This document shows positions 1-5,701 of a DNA stretch of 5,701 nt, in pieces. The notes below the pieces were generated by a model. The model was not told where the DNA came from. It did no database searches and saw only the letters and a list, made by a program, of their open reading frames with translations. Position numbers and translations under genes: made by a program. The stretch spans positions 1 through 5,701 of the forward strand of contig URWJ01000103.1 of assembly GCA_900551535.1 (NCBI GenBank), written 5' to 3'. The DNA is from an uncultured Granulicatella sp. GTDB taxonomy: Bacteria > Bacillota > Bacilli > Lactobacillales > Aerococcaceae. The first letter of the stretch is position 1, and the number at the start of each line of letters is the position of its first letter.

Positions 1-524
1 TTAATGCGGATACGGCTTTGAATATTCCTGATTTTAGAAGTTCGGAAAAAACATTCCAACTATTGACTCAAGTATCAGGGCGTGCGGGGCGTGGGGATAA
101 ACCAGGTGAGGTATTTATCCAAACTTATAACCCAACTCACTACGCGATTCAATTAGCGCAAGGTCATCAGTATGAACGATTCTTTGAAACGGAAATGCGG
201 ATGCGTCATATGGCCAACTATCCACCGTACTTCTTTACAACGATGATTACATTCTCGAGTGAAGAAGAAGGAGTGGCGTTGAAGAAAGCCATCGAAGTGC
301 ATAAGGCGTTGAAGGCGAATGTGTCGCCGAATGCAGTGGTGTTAGGACCGACTGCTAAATCGATTGCGCGAATGAATAATCGTTATTATTTCCAAATTAT
401 TGTGAAGTACAAAAACGAACCGCAACTGCAAGAGTTCTTAGAACAATTGATGATGGAAACACAAGAAGTTGGTTCGAAGAAATTACTTATGACGATTGAT
501 ATGGAACCACAACATTTCTTATAG
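1..524 (+). CDS. priA: Primosomal protein N' (PriA helicase), C-terminal part, truncated by the window start
   Basis: PriA is a 3'-to-5' superfamily 2 DNA helicase that recognises stalled forks and reloads the replicative helicase. Only about the last 173 residues are visible. The open frame runs back to base 3 (NADTALNIPDFRSSEKT...), so the TTG at 18 is an internal leucine codon and not a start. The visible part begins in the second helicase lobe. NIPDFRSSEKTFQLL leads into helicase motif VI, QVSGRAGRG (bases 69-95), with the arginines that contact ATP. GEVFIQTYNP and the YPPY segment (bases 222-233) are typical of PriA. The end, about residues 90-173 of this fragment, matches the family's C-terminal domain, including the VLGP segment. 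The zinc-binding cysteines lie upstream, outside the window. The stop is TAG at 522-524, and fmt starts 9 bases later, indicating one transcript. Identification is very secure. Confidence 0.96.
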   Translation, partial: NADTALNIPDFRSSEKTFQLLTQVSGRAGRGDKPGEVFIQTYNPTHYAIQLAQGHQYERFFETEMRMRHMANYPPYFFTTMITFSSEEEGVALKKAIEVHKALKANVSPNAVVLGPTAKSIARMNNRYYFQIIVKYKNEPQLQEFLEQLMMETQEVGSKKLLMTIDMEPQHFL

Positions 525-533
525 AGGTGAAAA

Positions 534-1490
534 ATGAAGAAAGTTATTTTTATGGGAACGCCTGAGTTTTCAACAGGTGTTTTGAAACGATTAATTGAAG
601 ATGAAACAGTTGAAGTCATTGCCGTTGTCACACAACCAGACCGTGCAGTTGGACGTAAGAAGGTGATTACACCAACTCCTGTAAAGGTAGTGGCATTGGA
701 ACATGATATTCCTGTTTATCAACCAGAAAAATTAAGTGGATCACAGGAATTGGAAGAATTAATGCAACTAGACGCAGATTTAATTGTAACAGCTGCCTAT
801 GGTCAATTCTTGCCAACGAAGTTTTTAAACTTCCCTCGTTTTGGTGCGGTGAACGTTCATGCGTCATTACTACCAAAATATCGTGGTGGAGCTCCAATCC
901 ATTATGCAATTATGAACGGGGACAAAGAAACTGGCGTAACAATTATGCGAATGGTTGCAAAAATGGATGCGGGTGCGATTATTTCACAACGCGCCATTCC
1001 AATTACTGGCGAAGACGATGTGGCTAGTATGTTTGAAAAACTAAGCGTCGTTGGAGCGGATTTATTAATCGAAACATTACCAGCGTTATTTGCTGGAACA
1101 ATTACTGAAGTTGAACAAGATGAAGCGCTTGTATCGTTCTCTCCAAATATTTCAAGAGAGCAAGAGCAAATTGACTGGAATAAAACAGCGACGGAAGTGG
1201 ATTGTTTCGTACGTGGCTTACGTCCATGGCCAACTTCATTTACGATTTTAAATGGAAACCGTGTGAAGATGTGGGGAGTAGCTTTAACGGATAAACAAAC
1301 TACTAAAGCACCAGGTAGCTTATTTGTAGAAGGCGGACGTCTATATGTGGCTTGTGGTGGCGGAACGGTTCTTGAGATTACACGTCTTCAACCAGCAGGA
1401 AAAGCTCAAATGGATGCGAAGGCATTTATGAATGGATTTTCAGAATGGTTGAAGAATGATGCGATTTTTGAGGGGTTAAACCATGAGTAA
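534..1490 (+). CDS. fmt: Methionyl-tRNA formyltransferase
   Basis: This cytoplasmic enzyme transfers a formyl group from 10-formyltetrahydrofolate to the methionine on initiator tRNA, giving fMet-tRNA for translation initiation. The product has 318 residues, the normal family length. The N-terminal Rossmann-type formyltransferase domain spans about residues 1-205 and starts with KVIFMGTPEFS. The active-site residues are all visible: Asn107 and His109 in NVHASLLPKYRGGAPI, and Asp145 in MDAGAII. The C-terminal OB-fold tRNA-binding domain spans about 206-318 and carries RGLRPWP (227-233) and LQPAGKAQM (285-293). The ATG at 534 is preceded by GAGGTGA (bases 524-530) and fits the expected N-terminus. 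The gene follows priA by 9 bases and overlaps rsmB by 8, so it sits inside an operon. In Bacillus the deformylase gene def lies just upstream; it is absent here. No anomalies are seen. Confidence 0.98.
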   Translation: MKKVIFMGTPEFSTGVLKRLIEDETVEVIAVVTQPDRAVGRKKVITPTPVKVVALEHDIPVYQPEKLSGSQELEELMQLDADLIVTAAYGQFLPTKFLNFPRFGAVNVHASLLPKYRGGAPIHYAIMNGDKETGVTIMRMVAKMDAGAIISQRAIPITGEDDVASMFEKLSVVGADLLIETLPALFAGTITEVEQDEALVSFSPNISREQEQIDWNKTATEVDCFVRGLRPWPTSFTILNGNRVKMWGVALTDKQTTKAPGSLFVEGGRLYVACGGGTVLEITRLQPAGKAQMDAKAFMNGFSEWLKNDAIFEGLNHE

Positions 1491-2805
1491 TGTACGTGAC
1501 ATTTGCGTAGAATTATTAACGAATGTAGAAAAGAATCAAGCATACTCGACAGTTGCATTTCAAAACGTGTTACAAAAGCACAAACTGGATGCAAGAGACA
1601 GAGGTTTGTTAACGGAATTATTCTATGGAACGATTCAGCGTAAACTGACATTAGACTTCTATTTAAAACCATTTATCGAGAAACAAAAGAAAATGGAATT
1701 ATGGGTGCTAAGTCTCCTACGAATGACTGTATACCAAATGGTGTATTTAGACCGAGTACCTGATCACGCAGCTATTTTTGAAGCCGTTCAAATTGCGAAG
1801 AAACGTGGTCATCAAGGGATTGCGAAATTCGTCAACGGTGTTCTTCGAAATGTTCAACGTGCTGGATTCGATGGAGTTTCTTCTATTAAAGATGAACGTG
1901 AACGTTTGAGTGTTGAATATAGTATGCCACGTTGGATTGTGGATTTATTATTTGAACAATATGGGGAAGAGGCTAGAGAAATTTTCCCAAGTTTAAATAT
2001 TGCGCCCCACCTAAGTGCGCGTATTCAAAATCCGAATATGTCAATTGAAGAAGTACAAACTCTTCTGAAAGAAGAAGGCGTATCAGTTCAGCCAAGTAAG
2101 TTGTCTCCTCGTGCAGTGATTGTTGAAGAAGGAGATTTACTAGGGTCGAAAGCCTTCAAAGATGGAATGGTTACCGTTCAAGATGAATCTTCTTCATTAG
2201 TGGCCCAAGTAGGAAAACTTCAACATGGAGATAAGGTACTTGATACTTGTGCTGCTCCTGGAGGAAAAACCACTCATTTTGCAAGTTACTTAGTGTCTGA
2301 AGTGGGCGGACTTGTAGAAGCGTTGGATTTACATGAGAATAAATTACGTAAAATCCATCAAAATGCTAAACGCCTAGGAGTAGAAGACAGAATTCATACA
2401 CATGCTCTTGATGCTAGAAAAGCGGGAGAGCTCTTTAAAAATGAAAGTTTTGACGCGGTATTTGTAGATGCACCATGCTCTGGATTGGGCTTGATGCGTC
2501 GTAAACCAGATATAAAATACACAAAAAATAGTGAAGATTTAACAAAATTAACAAAAATACAGTTGGAAATTTTGTCTGCAATTGCTACAATGGTAAAGAA
2601 AGGTGGAAAACTCATCTATTCAACTTGTACAATTAACAAGGGTGAAAATGAAGAAGTAGTCCATAACTTTTTACGAGAACATCCGGAATTCGAATTACAA
2701 CCAATCGAAGAGTTTGGTTGTACAAAGGAAAATCCGATGCTTACGATTTTACCGCATGAATATCATACAGATGGATTTTTCATCGCGAGAATGGTAAGGA
2801 AATAA
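1483..2805 (+). CDS. rsmB: 16S rRNA (cytosine-967-C5)-methyltransferase RsmB
   Basis: RsmB (older names Sun, Fmu) uses S-adenosylmethionine to methylate C967 of 16S rRNA (E. coli numbering) in the small ribosomal subunit. The product has 440 residues, full length for the family. Residues about 1-130 form a NusB-like RNA-binding domain (NVRDICVELL..., ARDRGLLTELFYGT, VNGVLRN). The Rossmann methyltransferase domain follows. Its SAM-binding motif I is DTCAAPGGKTTH (254-265). Motif IV is VDAPCSGLGLMRRKPD (328-343) with Cys332. Motif VI is YSTCTINKGENE (379-390) with Cys382, the expected nucleophile. The C-terminal HTDGFFIARM is also typical. The ATG at 1483 lies inside the end of fmt (8-base overlap) with GAGGGG at 1470-1475 as ribosome binding site, which suggests translational coupling. 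In Bacillus, rlmN follows this gene; here stp does. The related RsmF family is less likely because of the NusB-like N-terminus. Confidence 0.97.
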   Translation: MSNVRDICVELLTNVEKNQAYSTVAFQNVLQKHKLDARDRGLLTELFYGTIQRKLTLDFYLKPFIEKQKKMELWVLSLLRMTVYQMVYLDRVPDHAAIFEAVQIAKKRGHQGIAKFVNGVLRNVQRAGFDGVSSIKDERERLSVEYSMPRWIVDLLFEQYGEEAREIFPSLNIAPHLSARIQNPNMSIEEVQTLLKEEGVSVQPSKLSPRAVIVEEGDLLGSKAFKDGMVTVQDESSSLVAQVGKLQHGDKVLDTCAAPGGKTTHFASYLVSEVGGLVEALDLHENKLRKIHQNAKRLGVEDRIHTHALDARKAGELFKNESFDAVFVDAPCSGLGLMRRKPDIKYTKNSEDLTKLTKIQLEILSAIATMVKKGGKLIYSTCTINKGENEEVVHNFLREHPEFELQPIEEFGCTKENPMLTILPHEYHTDGFFIARMVRK

Positions 2806-2826
2806 ATTCGCAACAGGAGGAAAAAT

Positions 2827-3576
2827 ATGGAGATAGCCATCAAAAGTGACGTCGGACAAAGACGTACTTTAAATGAAGATGCTGCCGGATATTTTTTGAA
2901 TACTCAAAACGTGCCGATGATTGTTGTGTGTGACGGAATCGGCGGGCATAATGCTGGGGATGTAGCAAGTGCTATGGCATTATCGCATTTGGGAAAACGT
3001 TGGGAAGAAGAAAGTATTACGGATACAGAAGCCGCTTATCAATGGCTCGTTAAAAATATTCAGGCCGAAAATGATCGTATTTTCCAAAAAGCGAATCAAT
3101 ATCGTGAGCTAGATGGAATGGGAACAACAATTGTGCTTGCCGTAGTTATCGGTTCTGAATTATTAATTGCAAACGTTGGTGATAGCCGTGCTTATTTGTA
3201 TCGCAATTATCAAATTAAACAATTAACAGAAGATCATACACTCGTACATGAACTGTTAAAATCTGGAGAAATCTCGGAAGAGGAAGCAAAAAGCCACCCT
3301 CAAAGAAATATTGTAACGCAGTCCTTAGGGATTACGCTTAATGTCCAGATTGATTTTGTAAGAGTGAGCCTTAAAAACGGAGACACGATTTTCCTATGTA
3401 CCGATGGGTTATCGAATATGGTTGAAGATCAATATATTAAAGAAATTCTAGGGAATTATTCAGATGTAACAACGCAAGCGAATAAAGCGGTCGATGCTGC
3501 AAATGAAGCGGGCGGTCGCGATAACATTACAGTTGCGATTGCAAAATATACTGCCAGGGAGGAGGTAGAAGAATGA
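2827..3576 (+). CDS. stp: PP2C-family serine/threonine phosphatase, partner of PrkC
   Basis: This is a cytoplasmic, metal-dependent (Mn/Mg) PPM phosphatase, called PrpC in Bacillus and Stp in cocci. It dephosphorylates the PASTA kinase and its substrates. The 249 residues are close to the family's usual length and comprise the catalytic domain alone. Conserved motifs occur in order: SDVGQRRTLNEDA (7-19) with Asp18, VCDGIGGHNAGDVAS (34-48) with metal ligands Asp36 and Gly37, GMGTT (97-101), NVGDSRAY (116-123) with Asp119, LTEDHTLV (133-140), CTDGLSN (191-197) with Asp193, and GGRDNITV (229-236) with Asp232. All metal-binding aspartates are present. Ile38 replaces the commoner Met in the DGMGG motif, a mild change. 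A strong AGGAGG at 2815-2820, 6 bases before the ATG, supports the start. The gene begins 21 bases after rsmB, and its stop overlaps the prkC start, so phosphatase and kinase are made together. Confidence 0.97.
   Translation: MEIAIKSDVGQRRTLNEDAAGYFLNTQNVPMIVVCDGIGGHNAGDVASAMALSHLGKRWEEESITDTEAAYQWLVKNIQAENDRIFQKANQYRELDGMGTTIVLAVVIGSELLIANVGDSRAYLYRNYQIKQLTEDHTLVHELLKSGEISEEEAKSHPQRNIVTQSLGITLNVQIDFVRVSLKNGDTIFLCTDGLSNMVEDQYIKEILGNYSDVTTQANKAVDAANEAGGRDNITVAIAKYTAREEVEE
3556..3566 (+). promoter_or_regulatory. Strong ribosome binding site of prkC inside the end of stp
   Basis: The purine-rich AGGGAGGAGGT contains AGGAGGT (3560-3566), near-perfect pairing to the 16S 3' end, with 6 bases to the prkC ATG at 3573. 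It lies wholly within stp codons and fixes the kinase start at the ATGA overlap. The kinase can therefore be initiated strongly on its own as well as through coupling to stp. Confidence 0.85.
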
Positions 3577-5543
3577 TTGCACCAGGAAAAACAGTTGGTG
3601 GTCGCTATAAAATCAAGTCTCATATCGGGACAGGTGGAATGGCCACTGTATATTTAGCACAAGATTTAATTCTAGAAAGACCCGTGGCAGTAAAAGTGTT
3701 GCGCTTAGACTTCCATACAAATGAAGCTGCGATGAGACGTTTCCAACGAGAAGCGCAATCAGCAACACAATTAGTCCATCCAAATATTGTAAGTGTGTAT
3801 GATGTTGGAGAAGAAGACGGAACAAATTACATTGTAATGGAATACGTTGAAGGAACGGATTTGAAAGAGTACATTCGCGAAAGAGGACCTCTTCCACCAC
3901 GCGAAGCTGTTCGTATTATGACACAAATCGTTTCAGCGATTGAACTCGCTCACCAAAATCGAATCATTCACCGCGATATTAAACCGCAAAACATCTTAAT
4001 TGATAGAGAAGGTAATGTGAAGATTACAGACTTTGGGATTGCAATTGCACTTTCTGAAACGTCATTAACACAAACGAATACATTGCTTGGTTCTGTTCAT
4101 TATTTATCTCCTGAACAGGCAAGAGGTGGAATGGCAACAATCCGCAGTGATATTTATGCACTCGGTATCGTATTGTATGAGTTATTAGTCGGTGAAGTTC
4201 CTTTTGAAGGAGAATCAGCAGTTTCAATCGCGTTGAAACATTTCCAAGAGCCGCTTCCTCGTATTTCACAGATGTTACCAACTGTGCCACAAAGCTTAGA
4301 AAATGTGGTGCTAAAGGCGACGGCGAAAGAACCTCTTGATCGTTACAGCAGTTGCTATGAAATGTTGGAAGATTTACAAACGTGCTTAAATCCAGAACGT
4401 TTACACGAGCCAATGTTTAAACCGACTGCTTTCAGTCAGGAAACAAAGGTGTTACAACCAATTGCGACGGGGCAAATCCCTCGTAAGATACCAGCAACAA
4501 GTAAGGAAGTTCCTGAAATTCAATTTGACGAAGAAAAGAAAGCTGTTCAAGAGGAGCCAAAAAAGAAGAAGAAAAAGAAATGGCCATGGATCTTATTGCT
4601 ACTATTTATCATCATTAGTGCAGGAACTATCTATGCATTTATTCAAACTTCTCCAAAAGACGTAAAAGTTCCAGATGTAACGAACCTTACTGAAGCAGAT
4701 GCCAAAGTAAAACTAGCGGATGCGAACCTCGAAGTGTCAGATGTACAGCAAGTGAAGTCTGACACGGTTGAAGCAGGAAAAGTCGTAGAGACGAACCCTA
4801 AAGCAGGAAGTTCTGTAAAAGAAAAATCTAAAGTTGTATTAAAAGTAAGTGCTGGTAAAGATACCGTTACTGTAGGTGACTATACAGGTAAGACTTTCGA
4901 TGAAGCAAAAGCAGCTTTGCAAAAACTAGGAATTGCAGTAGAGAAGAAAGAAAGTTATTCGGATACTGTAGAGTCTGGTAAGGTAATGGAACAAAGTGTT
5001 GCTAAAGGTGAAAAAGTAGTCGCTAAAGATACAAAAATGGTTTTAACCGTATCTAAAGGAAAAGAACCAGTAACGTTAATCAACTTAAAAGGTTATTCAC
5101 GTTCAGGCGTTGAAGACTACGCGAAAGAACATGGCTTGAAGTTACAAATTTCAGAAGAAAATAGTAATGAAACAGCAGATACTGTTATTAAACAATCACC
5201 AGCAGAAGGCACAGCTCTTAAAAAAGGTGATACATTAACAGTTGTCATCTCAAAAGGAAAAGGAGAACGAGTAGTATCTCGCCAATTCACGATTCCTTAT
5301 GAAGCGAAGAAGACAAACGGTAATAATGCTAACTCAGGATCAAACGCCCAAGAAGCAAAACAAAATACAGTTGAAATCTTTATTCAAGATGCAAACAACA
5401 ATATTAATACTGCATATCGTACCTTCAAGATTTCTGAGAACACAAGTGTAACAATCGATTTTACATTTAATAATCAAGTTCAAAGTGGTAAATACATCAT
5501 TAAAAGAGATGGTGTAGCAATCGATACAGGAGTCGTACAATAG
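3573..5543 (+). CDS. prkC: Membrane Ser/Thr protein kinase with three PASTA repeats (PrkC/StkP/IreK type)
   Basis: This is a single-pass membrane kinase that links peptidoglycan state to phosphorylation of division and wall-synthesis proteins. The product has 656 residues. The kinase domain covers about 11-272: glycine loop GTGGMATV (19-26), Lys41 in VAVK, Glu60 of helix C, catalytic loop HRDIKPQN (133-140) with Asp135 and Asn140, DFG (153-155), and SPE (179-181). The activation loop holds Thr163, Ser164, Thr166 and Thr168, in line with known autophosphorylation sites of Bacillus PrkC. A variable linker (273-329) leads to seven lysines (330-336) and a membrane helix (337-357), giving the cytoplasm-in topology. 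Outside are PASTA repeats at about 364-428, 431-495 and 498-562. A serine/asparagine-rich linker (about 577-596) and a beta-rich C-terminal module (about 597-656) follow, resembling the Ig-like end domain of staphylococcal and Bacillus homologues. The outer part has no cysteine. ATG overlaps the stp stop (ATGA). The usual next genes are cut off by a terminator. Confidence 0.97.
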   Translation: MIAPGKTVGGRYKIKSHIGTGGMATVYLAQDLILERPVAVKVLRLDFHTNEAAMRRFQREAQSATQLVHPNIVSVYDVGEEDGTNYIVMEYVEGTDLKEYIRERGPLPPREAVRIMTQIVSAIELAHQNRIIHRDIKPQNILIDREGNVKITDFGIAIALSETSLTQTNTLLGSVHYLSPEQARGGMATIRSDIYALGIVLYELLVGEVPFEGESAVSIALKHFQEPLPRISQMLPTVPQSLENVVLKATAKEPLDRYSSCYEMLEDLQTCLNPERLHEPMFKPTAFSQETKVLQPIATGQIPRKIPATSKEVPEIQFDEEKKAVQEEPKKKKKKKWPWILLLLFIIISAGTIYAFIQTSPKDVKVPDVTNLTEADAKVKLADANLEVSDVQQVKSDTVEAGKVVETNPKAGSSVKEKSKVVLKVSAGKDTVTVGDYTGKTFDEAKAALQKLGIAVEKKESYSDTVESGKVMEQSVAKGEKVVAKDTKMVLTVSKGKEPVTLINLKGYSRSGVEDYAKEHGLKLQISEENSNETADTVIKQSPAEGTALKKGDTLTVVISKGKGERVVSRQFTIPYEAKKTNGNNANSGSNAQEAKQNTVEIFIQDANNNINTAYRTFKISENTSVTIDFTFNNQVQSGKYIIKRDGVAIDTGVVQ

Positions 5544-5553
5544 AGTATATATG

Positions 5554-5587
5554 AGAGTCTAGGTTCATGTAACCTAGGCTCTTTTTT
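5554..5587 (+). terminator. Rho-independent terminator after prkC
   Basis: A 12-bp stem pairs bases 5554-5565 with 5571-5582. It includes one G-T wobble (5558/5578), has a 5-base loop CATGT (5566-5570), and runs into six T (5582-5587). It starts 10 bases after the prkC stop. The left side lacks a matching A-tract, so it should work mainly on + strand transcripts and ends the priA-fmt-rsmB-stp-prkC transcript. Confidence 0.93.
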
Positions 5588-5636
5588 GAATTTTTATAGA
5601 ATAATAAAATATCTAAAATTTTCTTAGTCATTTCAG

Positions 5637-5665
5637 TTGAAATTGGTAATCAGTTATGATAAATT
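5637..5665 (+). promoter_or_regulatory. Weak candidate promoter for a gene beyond the window
   Basis: TTGAAA (5637-5642) could be a -35 box, 17 bases before TAAATT (5660-5665), a 4-of-6 match to the -10 consensus. An alternative -10, TATGAT (5655-5660), is a better hexamer but sits only 12 bases from TTGAAA and has no good -35 at normal distance. The AT-rich tract upstream (about 5588-5622) could help polymerase binding. The position, after a terminator and just before a palindrome, favours a promoter somewhere here, but the exact boxes are uncertain. Confidence 0.4.
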
Positions 5666-5678
5666 AATATCACTGTTG

Positions 5679-5692
5679 AGCGAACGTTCGCT
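5679..5692. promoter_or_regulatory. Perfect 14-bp palindrome, probable repressor operator
   Basis: AGCGAACGTTCGCT is a perfect inverted repeat with no spacer, extending to 16 of 18 matched positions if the flanks (5677-5694) are counted. It would lie shortly after the transcription start of the candidate promoter, a normal place for a repressor site. GAACGTTC-centred palindromes are known operators of some TetR-family repressors, such as that of Bacillus megaterium BM3R1. The regulator and the target gene are not in the window, so the family assignment is inference. Confidence 0.5.
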
Positions 5693-5701
5693 TATAAAAC
5701 A

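Larger units (their letters stand above)
5588..5701. other. Intergenic region with no gene visible
   Basis: These 114 bases after the terminator are markedly AT-rich and contain no supportable coding frame on either strand. They hold the candidate promoter, an imperfectly understood dyad at 5630-5643 and the palindrome at 5679-5692. They probably form the upstream region of a gene starting just beyond the right edge. Confidence 0.7.

Noticed and set aside
18..20. TTG as a start codon of a 168-residue protein
   Set aside because: The same frame is open to base 3 and encodes conserved PriA residues before the TTG, so this is an internal codon of a truncated gene.
4024..4413. Minus-strand open frame of 129 codons within prkC
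   Set aside because: It lies antisense to the conserved kinase domain, resembles no family I recognise, and is explained by the codon use of the + strand gene. The other minus-strand frames inside fmt, rsmB, stp and prkC were rejected for the same reason.
4462..4665. Plus-strand 67-codon frame with lysine/arginine-rich product inside prkC
   Set aside because: It is a shifted reading of the linker and membrane-segment codons of prkC. No ribosome binding site stands out and the composition comes from the A/G-rich DNA.
4662..5258. PASTA-coding repeats as a DNA-level repeat array
   Set aside because: The three copies are similar in protein pattern but diverged in nucleotide sequence. They are old domain duplications, not a recent tandem repeat or CRISPR-like array.
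5681..5690. CGAACGTTCG as a LexA (SOS) box
   Set aside because: The Gram-positive LexA box needs CGAAC and GTTCG separated by four bases. Here the half-sites abut with no spacer.
5693..5698. TATAAA as a -10 box of a promoter just after the palindrome
   Set aside because: At 17 bases upstream there is only TCACTG, a poor -35 match, and no extended -10 motif is present.
1..5701. A novel defence, mobile or biosynthetic system
   Set aside because: All five coding regions are well-known core genes in a conserved order. I see no transposase, integrase, CRISPR repeats or tRNA, and no shift in composition within the gene cluster.

Overview
The window is a stretch of core chromosome from a low-GC Gram-positive bacterium. 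Base composition is AT-rich, Shine-Dalgarno sites are strong (AGGAGG type), and all genes lie on the + strand, tightly packed. The gene order, priA (C-terminal end) - fmt - rsmB - stp - prkC, is the one known from Lactobacillales such as enterococci, carnobacteria and streptococci. In Bacillus the same cluster also carries def between priA and fmt and rlmN between rsmB and prpC; neither is present here. The protein sequences fit the Enterococcus/Carnobacteriaceae side of the order, but I cannot name the genus from sequence alone.

Layout: positions 1-524 hold the 3' end of priA (replication-restart helicase, cut by the window edge). fmt (methionyl-tRNA formyltransferase) follows after 9 bases. 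rsmB (16S rRNA m5C967 methyltransferase) overlaps the end of fmt by 8 bases. stp (PP2C-type Ser/Thr phosphatase) starts 21 bases after rsmB. prkC (membrane Ser/Thr kinase with three PASTA repeats and a C-terminal extension) overlaps stp by 4 bases (ATGA). A strong intrinsic terminator lies just after prkC. The last 114 bases contain no gene. They hold an AT-rich stretch, a weak promoter candidate, a short dyad and a perfect 14-bp palindrome that looks like a repressor operator for a gene beyond the window.

How the genes work together: fmt and rsmB serve translation (initiator tRNA formylation and rRNA modification), and priA serves replication restart. stp and prkC form a signalling pair. The extracellular PASTA repeats of PrkC sense peptidoglycan fragments or lipid II, the cytoplasmic kinase phosphorylates cell-division and cell-wall proteins, and Stp reverses this. 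The spacing suggests a single transcript from upstream of the window to the terminator after prkC.

I found no undescribed system here. The observations most worth a second look are the palindrome at the right edge, the terminator that separates prkC from its usual downstream partners, and an in-frame A AAA AAG slippery heptamer just before the membrane segment of prkC. On paper, a -1 shift there would give a soluble kinase. This last point is speculative.
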